Source: JADGGM01 sp025449955 (GTDB taxonomy: Bacteria > Gemmatimonadota > Gemmatimonadetes > Gemmatimonadales > Gemmatimonadaceae). Taken from it: a stretch of DNA of 64,000 nt. The stretch is taken from positions 1 to 64,000 of the forward strand of contig DATBNO010000016.1 in the NCBI GenBank assembly GCA_036554285.1, given 5' to 3'. The first letter of the stretch is position 1; every line of letters begins with the position of its first letter. Made by a program: the position numbers and the translations under genes. Below the pieces are notes generated by a model. It had not been told where the DNA came from, did not search any database, and worked only from the letters and a program-made list of their open reading frames with translations. Below are positions 1-8,312 of the stretch, one piece after another.

Positions 1-134
1 ACGCGTTCGGCGGACGCGATCACTCGACCGTCATTCACAGCATCGAGCGCATCGAGTCGTTCATCTCTCAAGACACCCCCTTCAACGCGCGTGTGGAATC
101 GCTGCGGAAAAGCATCTCGGATCTTCACAGATGA
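1..134 (+). CDS. dnaA: DnaA replication initiator, C-terminal end (partial)
   Basis: The reading frame enters at base 3 and gives 43 residues before a TGA at 132-134. The translation contains the GGRDHSTVIH signature of DnaA domain IV, the helix-turn-helix that reads DnaA boxes, followed by the usual short C-terminal helix. The rest of the gene lies upstream of the window. DnaA binds origin boxes, opens the DNA and loads the helicase; the origin elements directly downstream fit. The signature and the position before oriC and dnaN make the identification secure although only the tail is present. Confidence 0.95.
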   Translation, partial: AFGGRDHSTVIHSIERIESFISQDTPFNARVESLRKSISDLHR

Positions 135-397
135 TGTGCACGCCGTGGGAAACCGCCGGTTTCTCCCACACTTGCCGATGCCGTTTCCACCGACGCGCAG
201 TAACGACTTGGTTTCCCACAGCTTTCTCAGTACGATAACTGCTGCACGCTGCGGACTTTCGACGCTTTCCCCAGATTCCACAGCCCCTACTACTTCTACT
301 ACTCTTTGATCTAACAGAACAGCTGTAGAAGAAAGAACACCACGAGTTCACACTCCCACCCAAAGCCCCGCGGGCATCCAGGGATCAGAGGATCCGA
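135..397. other. oriC: Chromosomal replication origin region (oriC) between dnaA and dnaN
   Basis: This 263-base gap carries several relaxed DnaA-box-like 9-mers: TTTCCCACG on the minus strand at 144-152, TCTCCCACA at 162-170, TTTCCCACA at 212-220 and GATTCCACA at 274-282. They differ from the TTATCCACA consensus at one or a few positions, as is common in high-GC genomes. The last box is followed by a GC spacer and a run of DnaA-trios, and then by a relatively AT-rich stretch up to about 345. The dnaA-oriC-dnaN arrangement is the classical one. A GAGG Shine-Dalgarno for dnaN lies at the downstream end. Confidence 0.8.
274..304 (+). promoter_or_regulatory. Basal unwinding element: DnaA box, GC spacer and DnaA-trios
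   Basis: The box GATTCCACA (274-282) and the spacer GCCC (283-286) are followed by six triplets CTA CTA CTT CTA CTA CTC (287-304). Read 3'->5' on the complementary strand these are GAT GAT GAA GAT GAT GAG, which matches the DnaA-trio pattern 3'-(G/A)A(T/A)-5' known from Bacillus subtilis and many other bacteria. Order, orientation and spacing match the published element, in which DnaA extends from the box onto one strand to melt the origin. No experimental support is visible from sequence alone. Confidence 0.8.
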
Positions 398-1510
398 ATG
401 CGCTTTACTATCGCGCGCGAAAAACTTCAGGATGGATTGTCGGCGGTGATCGCGACCGTACCGGCGAAAACGACACTGCCCGTACTGTCCAACATCCTGC
501 TCGAGACCAATGAACGCGGGATTCGACTGTCCGGCACTGATCTCGACATGGCAGTGTCGACGGAAGTGATCGCGGACGTCGAGACGCAGGGCGCGATCAC
601 GGTCCCCGCCAAAAAGCTTGCGGAGATCGTGAGAGAGCTGCCGTCCGCACCAGTGCGGATCAGCGCTGTGGGCGAGCAAAAGATCACACTCGAATGCGGT
701 CGCTCGCGTTTCCGCCTGCTCGGATTGCCGCGCGATGAATTCCCGACCTTCCCCGTCGTCCGCTTCTCCGAGAGTTGGCGTATCAAATCAGGCGAGTTGC
801 AAAAGCTCATCGCGCACACCGCATTCGCGGTCTCGACTGAAGAGAGCCGTCCCATCCTGAATGGCGTGCTCTGGGAATTGCGCGGCGACAAGATGCGTAT
901 GGTCGCGACCAACGGTCATCGTCTGGCGAAAATCGATGTGCCAGTTACGGGGAAGGACGGACGATCCGAGGATCTCATCATTCCGCCCAAGGCGCTCGAG
1001 CAGCTCCGACGCCTCTTTCCCGCAGAAGAGGATTTGGAAATTGCACGCGGCGAGAATCACCTCGGCTTTCGCTCACCGATCACCGCGGTGTACACGCGGC
1101 TCATCGAGGGACCGTACCCGCCGTACGAGCAAGTCATCCCGCGCGACAACGATCGCATCGCGCTCGCTGACAAGAACGCGCTGTCCCAGGCGCTCAAGCG
1201 CATGTCGGTGGTTGCGTCCGATCAGACGCATCGCATCCGAATGTCCTTCAACGCCGGCATGGCAAAGTTCAGCGTGCAGACGCCGGACTTGGGCGAGGCG
1301 CAGGACGAGTTGCCGGTGACCTACGAAGGCGATGCATTGGACATCGGATTCAACGCGAGCTACCTGCTCGAAATCTTGCGCAACATGCCGACCGACGAGG
1401 TGCGCCTCACGTTCAAGGCGCCCGAGCGTGCGGCAACGATCGAACCCGTTGGTTGGAACGACCCGGCACAATACATGTGCCTCATCATGCCGCTCCGACT
1501 CATCGACTAG
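398..1510 (+). CDS. dnaN: DNA polymerase III subunit beta (sliding clamp)
   Basis: The 370-residue product has the normal length of bacterial beta clamps and their three-fold repeat. It begins MRFTIAREKLQDGLSAV and ends YMCLIMPLRLID, which are recognisable clamp ends; the C-terminal MPLRL-type motif lines the protein-binding pocket. The ring encircles DNA and tethers DNA polymerases and repair factors. The ATG is preceded by GAGG at a suitable distance. It follows dnaA and oriC, but recF and gyrB do not follow: the next gene is a convergent lipoprotein whose stop lies 10 bases away. Confidence 0.97.
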   Translation: MRFTIAREKLQDGLSAVIATVPAKTTLPVLSNILLETNERGIRLSGTDLDMAVSTEVIADVETQGAITVPAKKLAEIVRELPSAPVRISAVGEQKITLECGRSRFRLLGLPRDEFPTFPVVRFSESWRIKSGELQKLIAHTAFAVSTEESRPILNGVLWELRGDKMRMVATNGHRLAKIDVPVTGKDGRSEDLIIPPKALEQLRRLFPAEEDLEIARGENHLGFRSPITAVYTRLIEGPYPPYEQVIPRDNDRIALADKNALSQALKRMSVVASDQTHRIRMSFNAGMAKFSVQTPDLGEAQDELPVTYEGDALDIGFNASYLLEILRNMPTDEVRLTFKAPERAATIEPVGWNDPAQYMCLIMPLRLID

Positions 1511-1520
1511 TGCGCGAGAC

Positions 1521-2429
1521 TCACGGCTGCGCAGGAAGGTGATGGTCGAGTAGCGTCACGGTCTCCGTCACCTGCTGCTTGAACGGAAGTGTGGTCTGAC
1601 GGCTGTGCACCGTCACCGCCGTGGTGCCGATTGTAGTTGCCGACACCGGCATGAGTGACGTCGGGTCGACCAGCAGCGTTCCCGACGAAGTGCCGGCGCC
1701 CGTCACCGAGATGCTGTCGCCCGCGGCCGATGCTAGACCTTGCCCCGCGATCGTAGACGCTGCGGTCACGTTCAACCGCAGCACCGGCTGCCCATTCCAT
1801 GTCGCCGTGTCAACGAGCTCGAATGTCCGCTGCAGCTTCGACACGACCGCGACATTCCCGCGGCACGACGTCATTGACGTCGAGTCGTGCCAGACCGTTC
1901 CCTGCTGGACGTTAGTCGGCGCCGACATGAAAAGCGCCAACCCCGCCGCGGCGAACGGATTGACACCACCGGAGCACATCGATCGCTCGGCGCCGCTCAT
2001 CGTCACGTTCGTTAGGCCGGATGTCGAGTCGATTTGCGCGCTGAATTCAGATGCCGTCGAATCGGCCGGCCGGCTCGGCACGCGCCCGCCTGCTGCCAGC
2101 ACCAGGGAGTCCACGCGACCCGTGATGCGAAAGCCGCCGTCCACTCCGGTCGTGTCGACGCCCAGCGTGTAAATCGCCGTCGAGTGAATTGGGGCGCTTG
2201 GTGTGGTCGAATCGCCCGCCAGCACCACTGTGGCGTTCGATTCGATGCGATAGCGCCAGCTCCCGGTACCGCGATGCAGCACCCAATGTCGCACAGCGGC
2301 CTGCACGGTGGAATCGTGCTTCGCCGCGACGGGCGCCGGCGCCGACGGCTTCGCCACGTTAGGCACCGTCGAACATGCCACGCACGCGAGCGCGAAGGGC
2401 GCACCGACGAGACCGATCAGACGAATCAT
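1521..2429 (-). CDS. Putative lipoprotein of unknown function
   Basis: The predicted 302-residue protein starts with a short hydrophobic signal (MIRLIGLVGAPFALACVACS) whose cysteines could act as the lipid-attachment residue. The mature part begins with a Pro/Ala-rich linker and continues as a Thr/Ser/Val-rich, beta-strand-rich domain with no motif I recognise. The open frame extends further upstream to 2651, but that part would run into the RNase P RNA gene, so the internal ATG at 2427-2429 is preferred. It converges on dnaN. Probably envelope-located; function unknown. Confidence 0.75.
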   Translation of the reverse strand: MIRLIGLVGAPFALACVACSTVPNVAKPSAPAPVAAKHDSTVQAAVRHWVLHRGTGSWRYRIESNATVVLAGDSTTPSAPIHSTAIYTLGVDTTGVDGGFRITGRVDSLVLAAGGRVPSRPADSTASEFSAQIDSTSGLTNVTMSGAERSMCSGGVNPFAAAGLALFMSAPTNVQQGTVWHDSTSMTSCRGNVAVVSKLQRTFELVDTATWNGQPVLRLNVTAASTIAGQGLASAAGDSISVTGAGTSSGTLLVDPTSLMPVSATTIGTTAVTVHSRQTTLPFKQQVTETVTLLDHHLPAQP

Positions 2430-2479
2430 GACACTCCCGGTATAAGTGCCAGCGTCCACCGCCATCCCCATGCGTGAGG

Positions 2480-2525
2480 AAAAAAACGCAGCCACTCGCG
2501 CCGACTTCAACACGAGAGGCTGCGT
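2480..2525 (-). terminator. Rho-independent terminator of rnpB
   Basis: Read on the minus strand, a stem (2525-2513 pairing with 2498-2486, ACGCAGCC plus a CTCG extension with one mismatch) is followed by an uninterrupted T-run (2486-2480). It lies just beyond the predicted 3' end of the RNase P RNA. Confidence 0.85.
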
Positions 2526-2529
2526 GGAG

Positions 2530-2895
2530 CGAGACCGGCCTATAAGCCGGGTTCTGTCGGACGTTGCCGTCCGGACGGTCATTCCTCTAGGATCGTGATC
2601 ACTCACGACCTCAAGCAGCCTACCCGCGGCGTCTGTGACGAGACGGGCCATCTCTCGCCGCCTATTCGGCCTTGCTCCGACCGGGGTTTACCGTGCCGCA
2701 CCTGTTGCCAGATGCGCGGTGGGCTCTTACCCCACCGTTTCACCCTTACCGGCAATGAGCCGCCGGCGGTCTGTTCTCTGTGGCACTTTCCGTCACTGCA
2801 ACACAGTGCCCAGTAGTTAGCTGGCGGTCCGCCCTATGGAGCCCGGACTTTCCTCGAGGAGCTCACGCCCCACGCGACCGTCCGGCCAGCCTCGC
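2530..2895 (-). ncRNA. rnpB: RNase P RNA, bacterial class A
   Basis: On the minus strand the 5' portion contains GAGGAAAGTCCGGGCTCC (plus coordinates 2838-2855), the hallmark of the P4/CR-I region. The 3' portion contains ACAGAACCCGGCTTA (2543-2557), the P4 partner and 3' conserved block. The 5' end, GGCTGGCCGGACGG-like, pairs with the 3' GGCCGGTC segment to form P1. The length, about 365 nt, is normal for the type A ribozyme that trims tRNA 5' leaders. The ends are approximate to a few bases. A terminator follows directly. Short open frames in this interval are shadows. Confidence 0.96.
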
Positions 2896-3027
2896 ACTAA
2901 CGAAAAGATACCGTCTCCACGCCGCTCTCGCCATTCAGCCATCCGGTGACGCCCCGCTGACGCGGCGCGCGATCGTCCTTCCCATTCGTGATTCGCACTC
3001 GAACGCTCGATACACCGGGAGGACGCC

Positions 3028-3933
3028 GTGCACCCGATCACCTTCACACCTGTGCCGTTGGAACCGGTGACCACCGTCCTGCTGCCCATCGAGCGCACCC
3101 GAGTCGACGCCGCCGGCGAAGGTCGATACCGCGCGCTACACCGCGATTCGCTCGATGACGTGTTCGACGATCTCCGCGACCAGCGTGCGGGCGCTGTCGT
3201 CTTGTCTGTCGCCAGATGCGGCGAAGAAGAGCTCTGCGCCGTCGCACGCCTCGTTCGAGAATTCCCGCGTGTCACGGCCGTCGCGCTCCTCTCCCTCGAG
3301 CGACGAGACACACCGCGCGCAGTGCTCGGACTCGGCCAGTCCGGCGTCAAATCATTGGTCGACGTGCGACATCCCGAAGGATGGGGCCAGCTGCGCGATC
3401 TGTTGTCGACGCAATTCTTCAGCGACATCGATCGACTCGCGCTCGGACAACTCTCGCTCGACCTCATCGGCGCGTCCGATGGCTGCTGGCGATTCTTCTC
3501 CGCCCTGTTCGACGAAACCACGAGCACGGTGAGCGTGCGCGCGCTCGCTGTGCGACTCATGGTGCTTCCTACCACCTTGATGAGCCGTTTCTTTCGCGCG
3601 AATCTTCCATCGCCTAAACGGTATCTCGCGTCGGCACGACTGGTGCGCGCCGCGCGCGCCTTCGAGAACCCCGGACTGTCCGTCGCGAGCGTCTCGGACC
3701 GAATGGAGTATTCCTCGCCACAAAGTTTCGGGCGCCACGTTCGAACGCTCCTCGGCATGACGGCGCTGGAATTCCGCGAGCGATACAACGGGGAATCGAT
3801 GCTGCGCCGCTTTCGAGAGGATCTCGTGCACCCGCACCTGCAAACGCTCGCGACGTTCGACCCGCTGACCACGCGGACGTCAGTGCCAGCCGTCTCGTCG
3901 CCCGCGGCGGCGCACAGTGAAGGTAACGCCTAA
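3028..3933 (+). CDS. AraC-family transcriptional regulator with receiver-like N-terminus
   Basis: The 301-residue product has two parts. Residues roughly 180-255 form an AraC-type double helix-turn-helix (YLASARLVRAARAF, then SVASVSDRMEYSSPQSFGRH, then a TALEFRERY ending). Residues roughly 40-130 have an alternating beta/alpha pattern like a response-regulator receiver (GAVVLSV, FPRVTAVALLSL, GVKSLVDV) but no clear phospho-acceptor aspartate where it would be expected. It may therefore be a phosphorylation-independent regulator; that is an inference. The GTG start is preceded by GGGAGGA five bases upstream. The stop codon TAA lies inside a GCCTAAC motif. Confidence 0.8.
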   Translation: MHPITFTPVPLEPVTTVLLPIERTRVDAAGEGRYRALHRDSLDDVFDDLRDQRAGAVVLSVARCGEEELCAVARLVREFPRVTAVALLSLERRDTPRAVLGLGQSGVKSLVDVRHPEGWGQLRDLLSTQFFSDIDRLALGQLSLDLIGASDGCWRFFSALFDETTSTVSVRALAVRLMVLPTTLMSRFFRANLPSPKRYLASARLVRAARAFENPGLSVASVSDRMEYSSPQSFGRHVRTLLGMTALEFRERYNGESMLRRFREDLVHPHLQTLATFDPLTTRTSVPAVSSPAAAHSEGNA

Positions 3934-3967
3934 CGCAATCCCGCTGGACTGAGGCGGCGCGCCGAGC

Positions 3968-4534
3968 TCATGGCGTCACGGGTCCGAGCCGCGCGACGAT
4001 GTCGTGCGCCCGGACCAGCGCCGCCACCGGAATACCCTGCGCTTCGATCGTCTCGCGCCCGCCCTCCTCGCGATCGACCAACGCGAGCACGCCGGCTACG
4101 GTACCACCTTCGTCTTGTACCGCATCGATGGCGCGAAGCGCAGATCCTCCCGTCGTGATGACATCTTCGACGATGGCCACACGATCGCCGGGCATGAACG
4201 GACCTTCGATCCGTTTTCCCGTGCCGTGCGTCTTGGGTTCTTTGCGTACCGTGAACGCACGCCTCGGCCGCCCCGAGCACGCGCTGGCGTAGCTGATCGC
4301 GTACGCAATGGGATCGGCGCCGAGCGTAAGGCCACCCACGCAGTCGACATCCCAACCTCGCTCATCGAGCAAGGCGAGCCCAAGCGACCCAATGAGCGCC
4401 AACCCATCCGGACTCATTGTCGTGAGCCTGGCGTCAATGTACAGTGTTGACGAGCGGCCCGATGCAAGAACGAACTGTCCACGCCGTGCCGAACGCGTGG
4501 CAAGCAGCGTCACGAGTCGTTCGTGTTCGGTCAT
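3968..4534 (-). CDS. pyrE: Orotate phosphoribosyltransferase
   Basis: The 188-residue product transfers the phosphoribosyl group of PRPP to orotate, giving OMP, in pyrimidine synthesis. The PRPP-binding loop VAIVEDVITTGGSA is intact, with the two acidic residues and TTGGS of the family. The N-terminal half has the LASGRSSTLYIDAR substrate segment and the flexible loop RKEPKTHGTG. Length is normal. It converges on the AraC-type gene, and its start overlaps the longest frame of the divergent histidine kinase gene, which is why a downstream start is preferred for that kinase. Confidence 0.95.
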   Translation of the reverse strand: MTEHERLVTLLATRSARRGQFVLASGRSSTLYIDARLTTMSPDGLALIGSLGLALLDERGWDVDCVGGLTLGADPIAYAISYASACSGRPRRAFTVRKEPKTHGTGKRIEGPFMPGDRVAIVEDVITTGGSALRAIDAVQDEGGTVAGVLALVDREEGGRETIEAQGIPVAALVRAHDIVARLGPVTP

Positions 4535-4624
4535 GGCCGTAGCTTACCGGCGCGTGTCTCCGACGTCAATCGAGTCGGCGCGCACACTGCGCCGGCTGGC
4601 GATTTCGCTCGCTGGCGCGAACAT

Positions 4625-6442
4625 ATGCACCTGTCGACTAGAGCCGTTCGTCTCCGCGCATCGTCGATCGCCCTCTCGTTAGCGCTGATTTTTGCGCTCG
4701 CGGGCCTCTACGCGGTCGATCGATCGCTCTCGACCTCGAATCGCGCGCAGGTCCAAGTCGAAGCGGCAGAATCCGCGGCGCTCGTCGGCGGGTTCATCGC
4801 TGTCCACACCGAAGCGCTGCAGTCCATTCGCGGCCTGTACTTGGATACCACGCGCGTGGTGCAAGGCGAGCAGTTTCAATCGCTCGTCAGCTCGATGACG
4901 CAGTACGCGAACTCGTTCCGTCGAATCTGGATAACGGACACCGCGGGGCGCGTGCGTGAACAACATCTTTTCGGTCCCGTGTCCGCGCCGCTCGCCGCGG
5001 GTCTCGACGTCGACACAGTGACGAACCTCAACATCGGTCGCCTCGCCGCCCAAGCTCGCGCAACGCGCAAAGGCCAAGTCACGAAACCCGGTCCTCTCCT
5101 CACGGGAGGCCGCGGCGTTCTGATGCTCGAACCGATCTACGTCGGCAACGGATTTCGCGGCTTCGCCGGTGGAACCATCACGACCGACGCGATCCTGGCG
5201 AGCGTGATGCAGGCCCGGCCTCGCGTGCGCGGACAACTCGTTCTCGTCGTCGGGAACGACACCGTCGCATCAACGGACCGAGTGCTGACACACGAATCCA
5301 ATGTCGACACGGCATCATCGTCCTTGACGGTCCCCGGCGGAGCGGAGTGGCGTGTGATCGTCACGCGCCGCTCGAGCTACGCCAATATTCGTCCGCTCGT
5401 GTGGGGCATCGGCTTGGCGACCCTTAGCGCGCTCATCGTCATGTTGCTGCACGAGCGGCGACAAGGCATTCGCCTGAGCGAACGCTCAGCGGAGCTCGAG
5501 CGCCTGTCGGCCGAATTGCTCCGCGCGAATCGCTCCAAGAGCGAATTCCTCGCCAACGTCTCGCACGAGCTGCGTACACCGCTCAACGCGATCGTCGGAT
5601 TCGTCGAGTTATTGCGTGATGGTGTGTACGGTGAGCTCGGACAACGTCAGGTATCGCCGGTCGAGCGCATCGCGTCGTCCGCCAATCACCTTCGCTTGCT
5701 GGTCGATCAGATTCTTGACCTCGCGAAAATGGCGGCTGGCCGCCTAGAGGTGCATCGCGAATCGATCGACGTGCGCGCCTTCGTCCTAACGGTGGCGAGC
5801 GAGGTCGAGCCGCTCATCGCCGAGCGCGGGCTCGACTTCTCGATCGCGGTGAGCGCCACGTTGCCGCGCGTGCGGACGGATCCGATGCACCTGCGCCAGA
5901 TCTTGATGAACTTGCTCAGTAACGCGACCAAGTTCACGCCATCCGGCAGCATCACCATTCGGGCGCGCTACGTCGCGCCCGCGCCGCCTGGACCGATCGT
6001 TAGTCACGTCGGTGTGGCTCGGCCGTTGATAACGGCGGTCACGTCGCAACTTTCGTTGCCGACGGCGGTCGCGCATACGGCGGCGCAGCCCGGTGGTCCG
6101 CCCGTCGCCGACAGGCCGGCGTCGACGCATGGCGGCTGGATCGCCGTCGAGGTGTGCGACACCGGCATTGGCATCGCGGCGTCCGAGCGCGAACGCATCT
6201 TTGGGGAATTCGAGCAGGTGAATGCCGGCCCTCGCGGAGATTCGATACGGCGCGGCACGGGCCTTGGTCTCGCAATTTCGCGGCGCCTCGCCCGTCTGTT
6301 AGGCGGCGACATCGCGCTCGAGAGCGACTATGGCAAAGGCTCTACGTTCATCGTATGGCTGCCGATCGAGCAGGAAGCCGTGCGACAGATATCACAACCG
6401 GATGCGTCGGCGGAGGCGGGCTCCGCCGCGCACGGATCGTGA
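4625..6442 (+). CDS. Membrane sensor histidine kinase
   Basis: A 605-residue product from the ATG at 4625; an in-frame ATG at 4523 would overlap the start of pyrE. A first membrane helix (about residues 12-32) and a second one (LVWGIGLATLSALIVMLL, about 258-275) flank a periplasmic sensor domain. HisKA follows with the phospho-acceptor in NVSHELRTPLN. The ATPase domain has N box LMNLLSNATKFTPSG, G1 DTGIGI and G2 GTGLGLAIS. A Pro/Ala/Thr-rich insertion of about 50 residues separates the N and G1 boxes, which is unusual. No response regulator lies next to it, so it is an orphan kinase here; its signal is unknown. Confidence 0.88.
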   Translation: MHLSTRAVRLRASSIALSLALIFALAGLYAVDRSLSTSNRAQVQVEAAESAALVGGFIAVHTEALQSIRGLYLDTTRVVQGEQFQSLVSSMTQYANSFRRIWITDTAGRVREQHLFGPVSAPLAAGLDVDTVTNLNIGRLAAQARATRKGQVTKPGPLLTGGRGVLMLEPIYVGNGFRGFAGGTITTDAILASVMQARPRVRGQLVLVVGNDTVASTDRVLTHESNVDTASSSLTVPGGAEWRVIVTRRSSYANIRPLVWGIGLATLSALIVMLLHERRQGIRLSERSAELERLSAELLRANRSKSEFLANVSHELRTPLNAIVGFVELLRDGVYGELGQRQVSPVERIASSANHLRLLVDQILDLAKMAAGRLEVHRESIDVRAFVLTVASEVEPLIAERGLDFSIAVSATLPRVRTDPMHLRQILMNLLSNATKFTPSGSITIRARYVAPAPPGPIVSHVGVARPLITAVTSQLSLPTAVAHTAAQPGGPPVADRPASTHGGWIAVEVCDTGIGIAASERERIFGEFEQVNAGPRGDSIRRGTGLGLAISRRLARLLGGDIALESDYGKGSTFIVWLPIEQEAVRQISQPDASAEAGSAAHGS

Positions 6443-6446
6443 GCCG

Positions 6447-7409
6447 CTAGAGACGAGGTGTCTCGGGATCGTCCCGATGCAGCAGCGAGCGCACGCGCCG
6501 GAACAAACCGTCCTTGCGGGCCGGTGGCGCCTCGACCGCCGCACGCAACGCAGTCGCGAACGACAGCGTGTCCGGATACCGGTCGGCCGGATTGCGCGCG
6601 AGACCCTTCATCACCACCGTTTCGATTCCGGGCGAGATGTCGAGGCCCTTGCGGGATGCGAGGAGCGGGATCGGCGGTTGTGAGAGCAGCTGCGTGAACA
6701 TCTCTCGCTGCGACTTCGCCGTGTACGGCAGCGAGCCCGAGAGCAAGTAATACGCGATCGTCGCCAGACTGTACTGATCTGCCGCCGCGGTCACCAGCTG
6801 CCCCGACAACGCTTCCGGTGCCACGTACATGAGCGTGCCCACGAAAAATCCGGCGCGCGTTAGGCGCTCATCGGGCGAGAGATCGGTCTGCGCGGCGATG
6901 CCGAAGTCGAGCAGCTTCGCCTGCTTCGTCGGCGGATCGTACATCAGGTTGTCGGGCTTCAGATCGCGATGAATGATGCCCGCGGAGTGCGCGGCATGTA
7001 CGGCTTCGGCGATCTGCTGGATGATGCTCGCGACCTCGGCCGGCAGAAGCGGCGCGTGCCGCTTCGCATACTTCTCGAGCAATTCGCCGGGCGCCCATTC
7101 GGTCGCGAGGAAGTGCAGCCCGGGGCGCGCCTCTCCGATCTCGATGGTCCGGACGACGTTAGGATGAATCACCTTCGTCCCGTACGTCGCCTCGCGAAGA
7201 AACCGGGCTACGGCTGTTTTGTCGTTGCGCAATTTCTCGCGCAACACTTTCACCGCGACAGTGCCGTGCTGCGGATGATCGGCGCGGTACACTACCGCCG
7301 TTCCTCCTTCGCCGACCATATCGTGGAGCGTGTATCCAGCGAGCGTCGTCCCGGAGAGATTCTCGCGACTCACGCCGGCGAAGCTAATGGCACTGCGATG
7401 ACCCAGCAA
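6447..7409 (-). CDS. Serine/threonine protein kinase
   Basis: A 320-residue Hanks-type kinase. Visible subdomains are the glycine loop GEGGTAVVY, the ATP-binding lysine in VAVKVL, the catalytic loop HRDLKPDN, the magnesium motif DFG, and an activation segment ending in APE (YVAPEALSG). No transmembrane segment or extracellular sensor domain follows, so it is probably cytosolic. A Gly-rich C-lobe and a short basic tail close the protein. The ATG at 7409 is the longest start; a GTG at 7373 is an alternative. It converges on the histidine kinase with a gap of only 4 bases. Confidence 0.92.
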   Translation of the reverse strand: MLGHRSAISFAGVSRENLSGTTLAGYTLHDMVGEGGTAVVYRADHPQHGTVAVKVLREKLRNDKTAVARFLREATYGTKVIHPNVVRTIEIGEARPGLHFLATEWAPGELLEKYAKRHAPLLPAEVASIIQQIAEAVHAAHSAGIIHRDLKPDNLMYDPPTKQAKLLDFGIAAQTDLSPDERLTRAGFFVGTLMYVAPEALSGQLVTAAADQYSLATIAYYLLSGSLPYTAKSQREMFTQLLSQPPIPLLASRKGLDISPGIETVVMKGLARNPADRYPDTLSFATALRAAVEAPPARKDGLFRRVRSLLHRDDPETPRL

Positions 7410-7787
7410 GCACGGAGTTGCGCTTGAATCGCGATCCGGGTCGCTTGCATCGGTCCTTTCTCAATCTCGAGTGTGTCATGGGGCCTAAGTGCAGGTACGA
7501 AACCGCCGGATCGGCCACAAAAAATAGTGAAAATGCGAGCCGATCGGGCGCTGCAACACGAATACGTGCTGTCCAGCCTAGTCCCGTCAAGAAGGTCGCT
7601 ATGTAGGCGCAATACTGGCGCTATCCAGGTATGAGATCTAGCGCGTTGTATCCTTAGGCCGATCACCGGTCCGCGTTTGCGGCGAACGAGATCCAATCAA
7701 CTGGCCAAGAGCCAATGCCTAACGCACCCGCCACCCCTCAGCCGCGACGCCTCCATATGTATCTTCTTGTGCCGCATGGCGTTTCTC
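7410..7787. other. Intergenic stretch without a supported gene
   Basis: This gap between the Ser/Thr kinase and the cold-shock gene contains the divergent regulatory region. Its 7480-7560 part is locally AT-richer, with the run CACAAAAAATAG at about 7515-7527. A short palindrome-like segment (CACGAATACGTG) lies near 7558 and one GCCTAAC motif at 7717-7723. Short frames here have no recognisable motif and overlap the kinase start, so none is called. Confidence 0.5.
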
Positions 7788-7816
7788 TTGACAAAATCGC
7801 AGGTCGAAACTATATA
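7788..7816 (+). promoter_or_regulatory. Sigma70-type promoter of the cold-shock gene
   Basis: A perfect -35 hexamer TTGACA (7788-7793) is followed after exactly 17 bases by TATATA (7811-7816). Transcription would start near 7823, giving a 5' leader of about 70 nt before the cold-shock start codon. A leader in front of a csp gene is often a temperature-responsive RNA structure; that part is inference. Confidence 0.75.
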
Positions 7817-7895
7817 GGCGCCCGCAAAGCCGCCGCCGGCCTTGCCCCGCACAACGCCGTGCAGGATCCGTTTCATCCCGCAGGAGGCTGCTCGA

Positions 7896-8099
7896 ATGGC
7901 CAGAGGGAAAGTGAAGTGGTTCAACGATGCCAAAGGTTATGGCTTCATTGAACAGGAGAGCGGTGAAGACGTCTTCGTGCATTTCTCCGCAATAACAATG
8001 GACGGCTTCAAGACGCTCACTGAAGGACAGGAGGTCGAGTTCGAAATCCGCACCGGCGACAAAGGACTCCACGCCGCCAACGTTCAGCGGGTAAGCTAG
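7896..8099 (+). CDS. Cold-shock domain protein
   Basis: A 67-residue protein of the CspA family. It starts MARGKVKWFNDAKGYGFI, carries the RNP1 motif KGYGFI and the RNP2 motif VFVHFSAI, and ends at the fifth strand. It binds single-stranded RNA/DNA and acts as an RNA chaperone. The ATG at 7896 is chosen because AGGAGG lies just upstream and because family members begin there; the frame is open further upstream without similarity. A second cold-shock gene lies at 52172, with a different control region. Confidence 0.95.
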   Translation: MARGKVKWFNDAKGYGFIEQESGEDVFVHFSAITMDGFKTLTEGQEVEFEIRTGDKGLHAANVQRVS

Positions 8100-8137
8100 A
8101 CACTCCTCAAACTCACGGGCCATTCGATCCCCGATTT

Positions 8138-8163
8138 CGCCTGCCTGCGTTATGTGGCAGGCG
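8138..8163 (+). terminator. Hairpin downstream of the cold-shock gene, possible terminator
   Basis: CGCCTGCC (8138-8145) can pair with GGCAGGCG (8156-8163) around a 10-base loop. There is no T-run after it, so it may be a weak terminator or a 3'-end stabilising stem. Confidence 0.4.
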
Positions 8164-8312
8164 TTGGTGTCTGGAGACCGGGCTCGCGCGAATCCGCTTT
8201 GCGACTACTATCGCAACGCGGATTCGTCTTTTTCTACTGATCGCGCACGCGTCACCGACGCAAGCGCGTCTCATCCCTGGTTTCTCCGAGGCGCCAGCGC
8301 GAGTTTTCGCGC

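Noticed and set aside
2595..3070. Short open frames over the rnpB region
   Set aside because: They overlap conserved RNase P RNA sequence on the other strand.
7370..7696. 108-codon minus frame upstream of the Ser/Thr kinase
   Set aside because: It overlaps the kinase start, has no motif, and lies in a likely promoter region.
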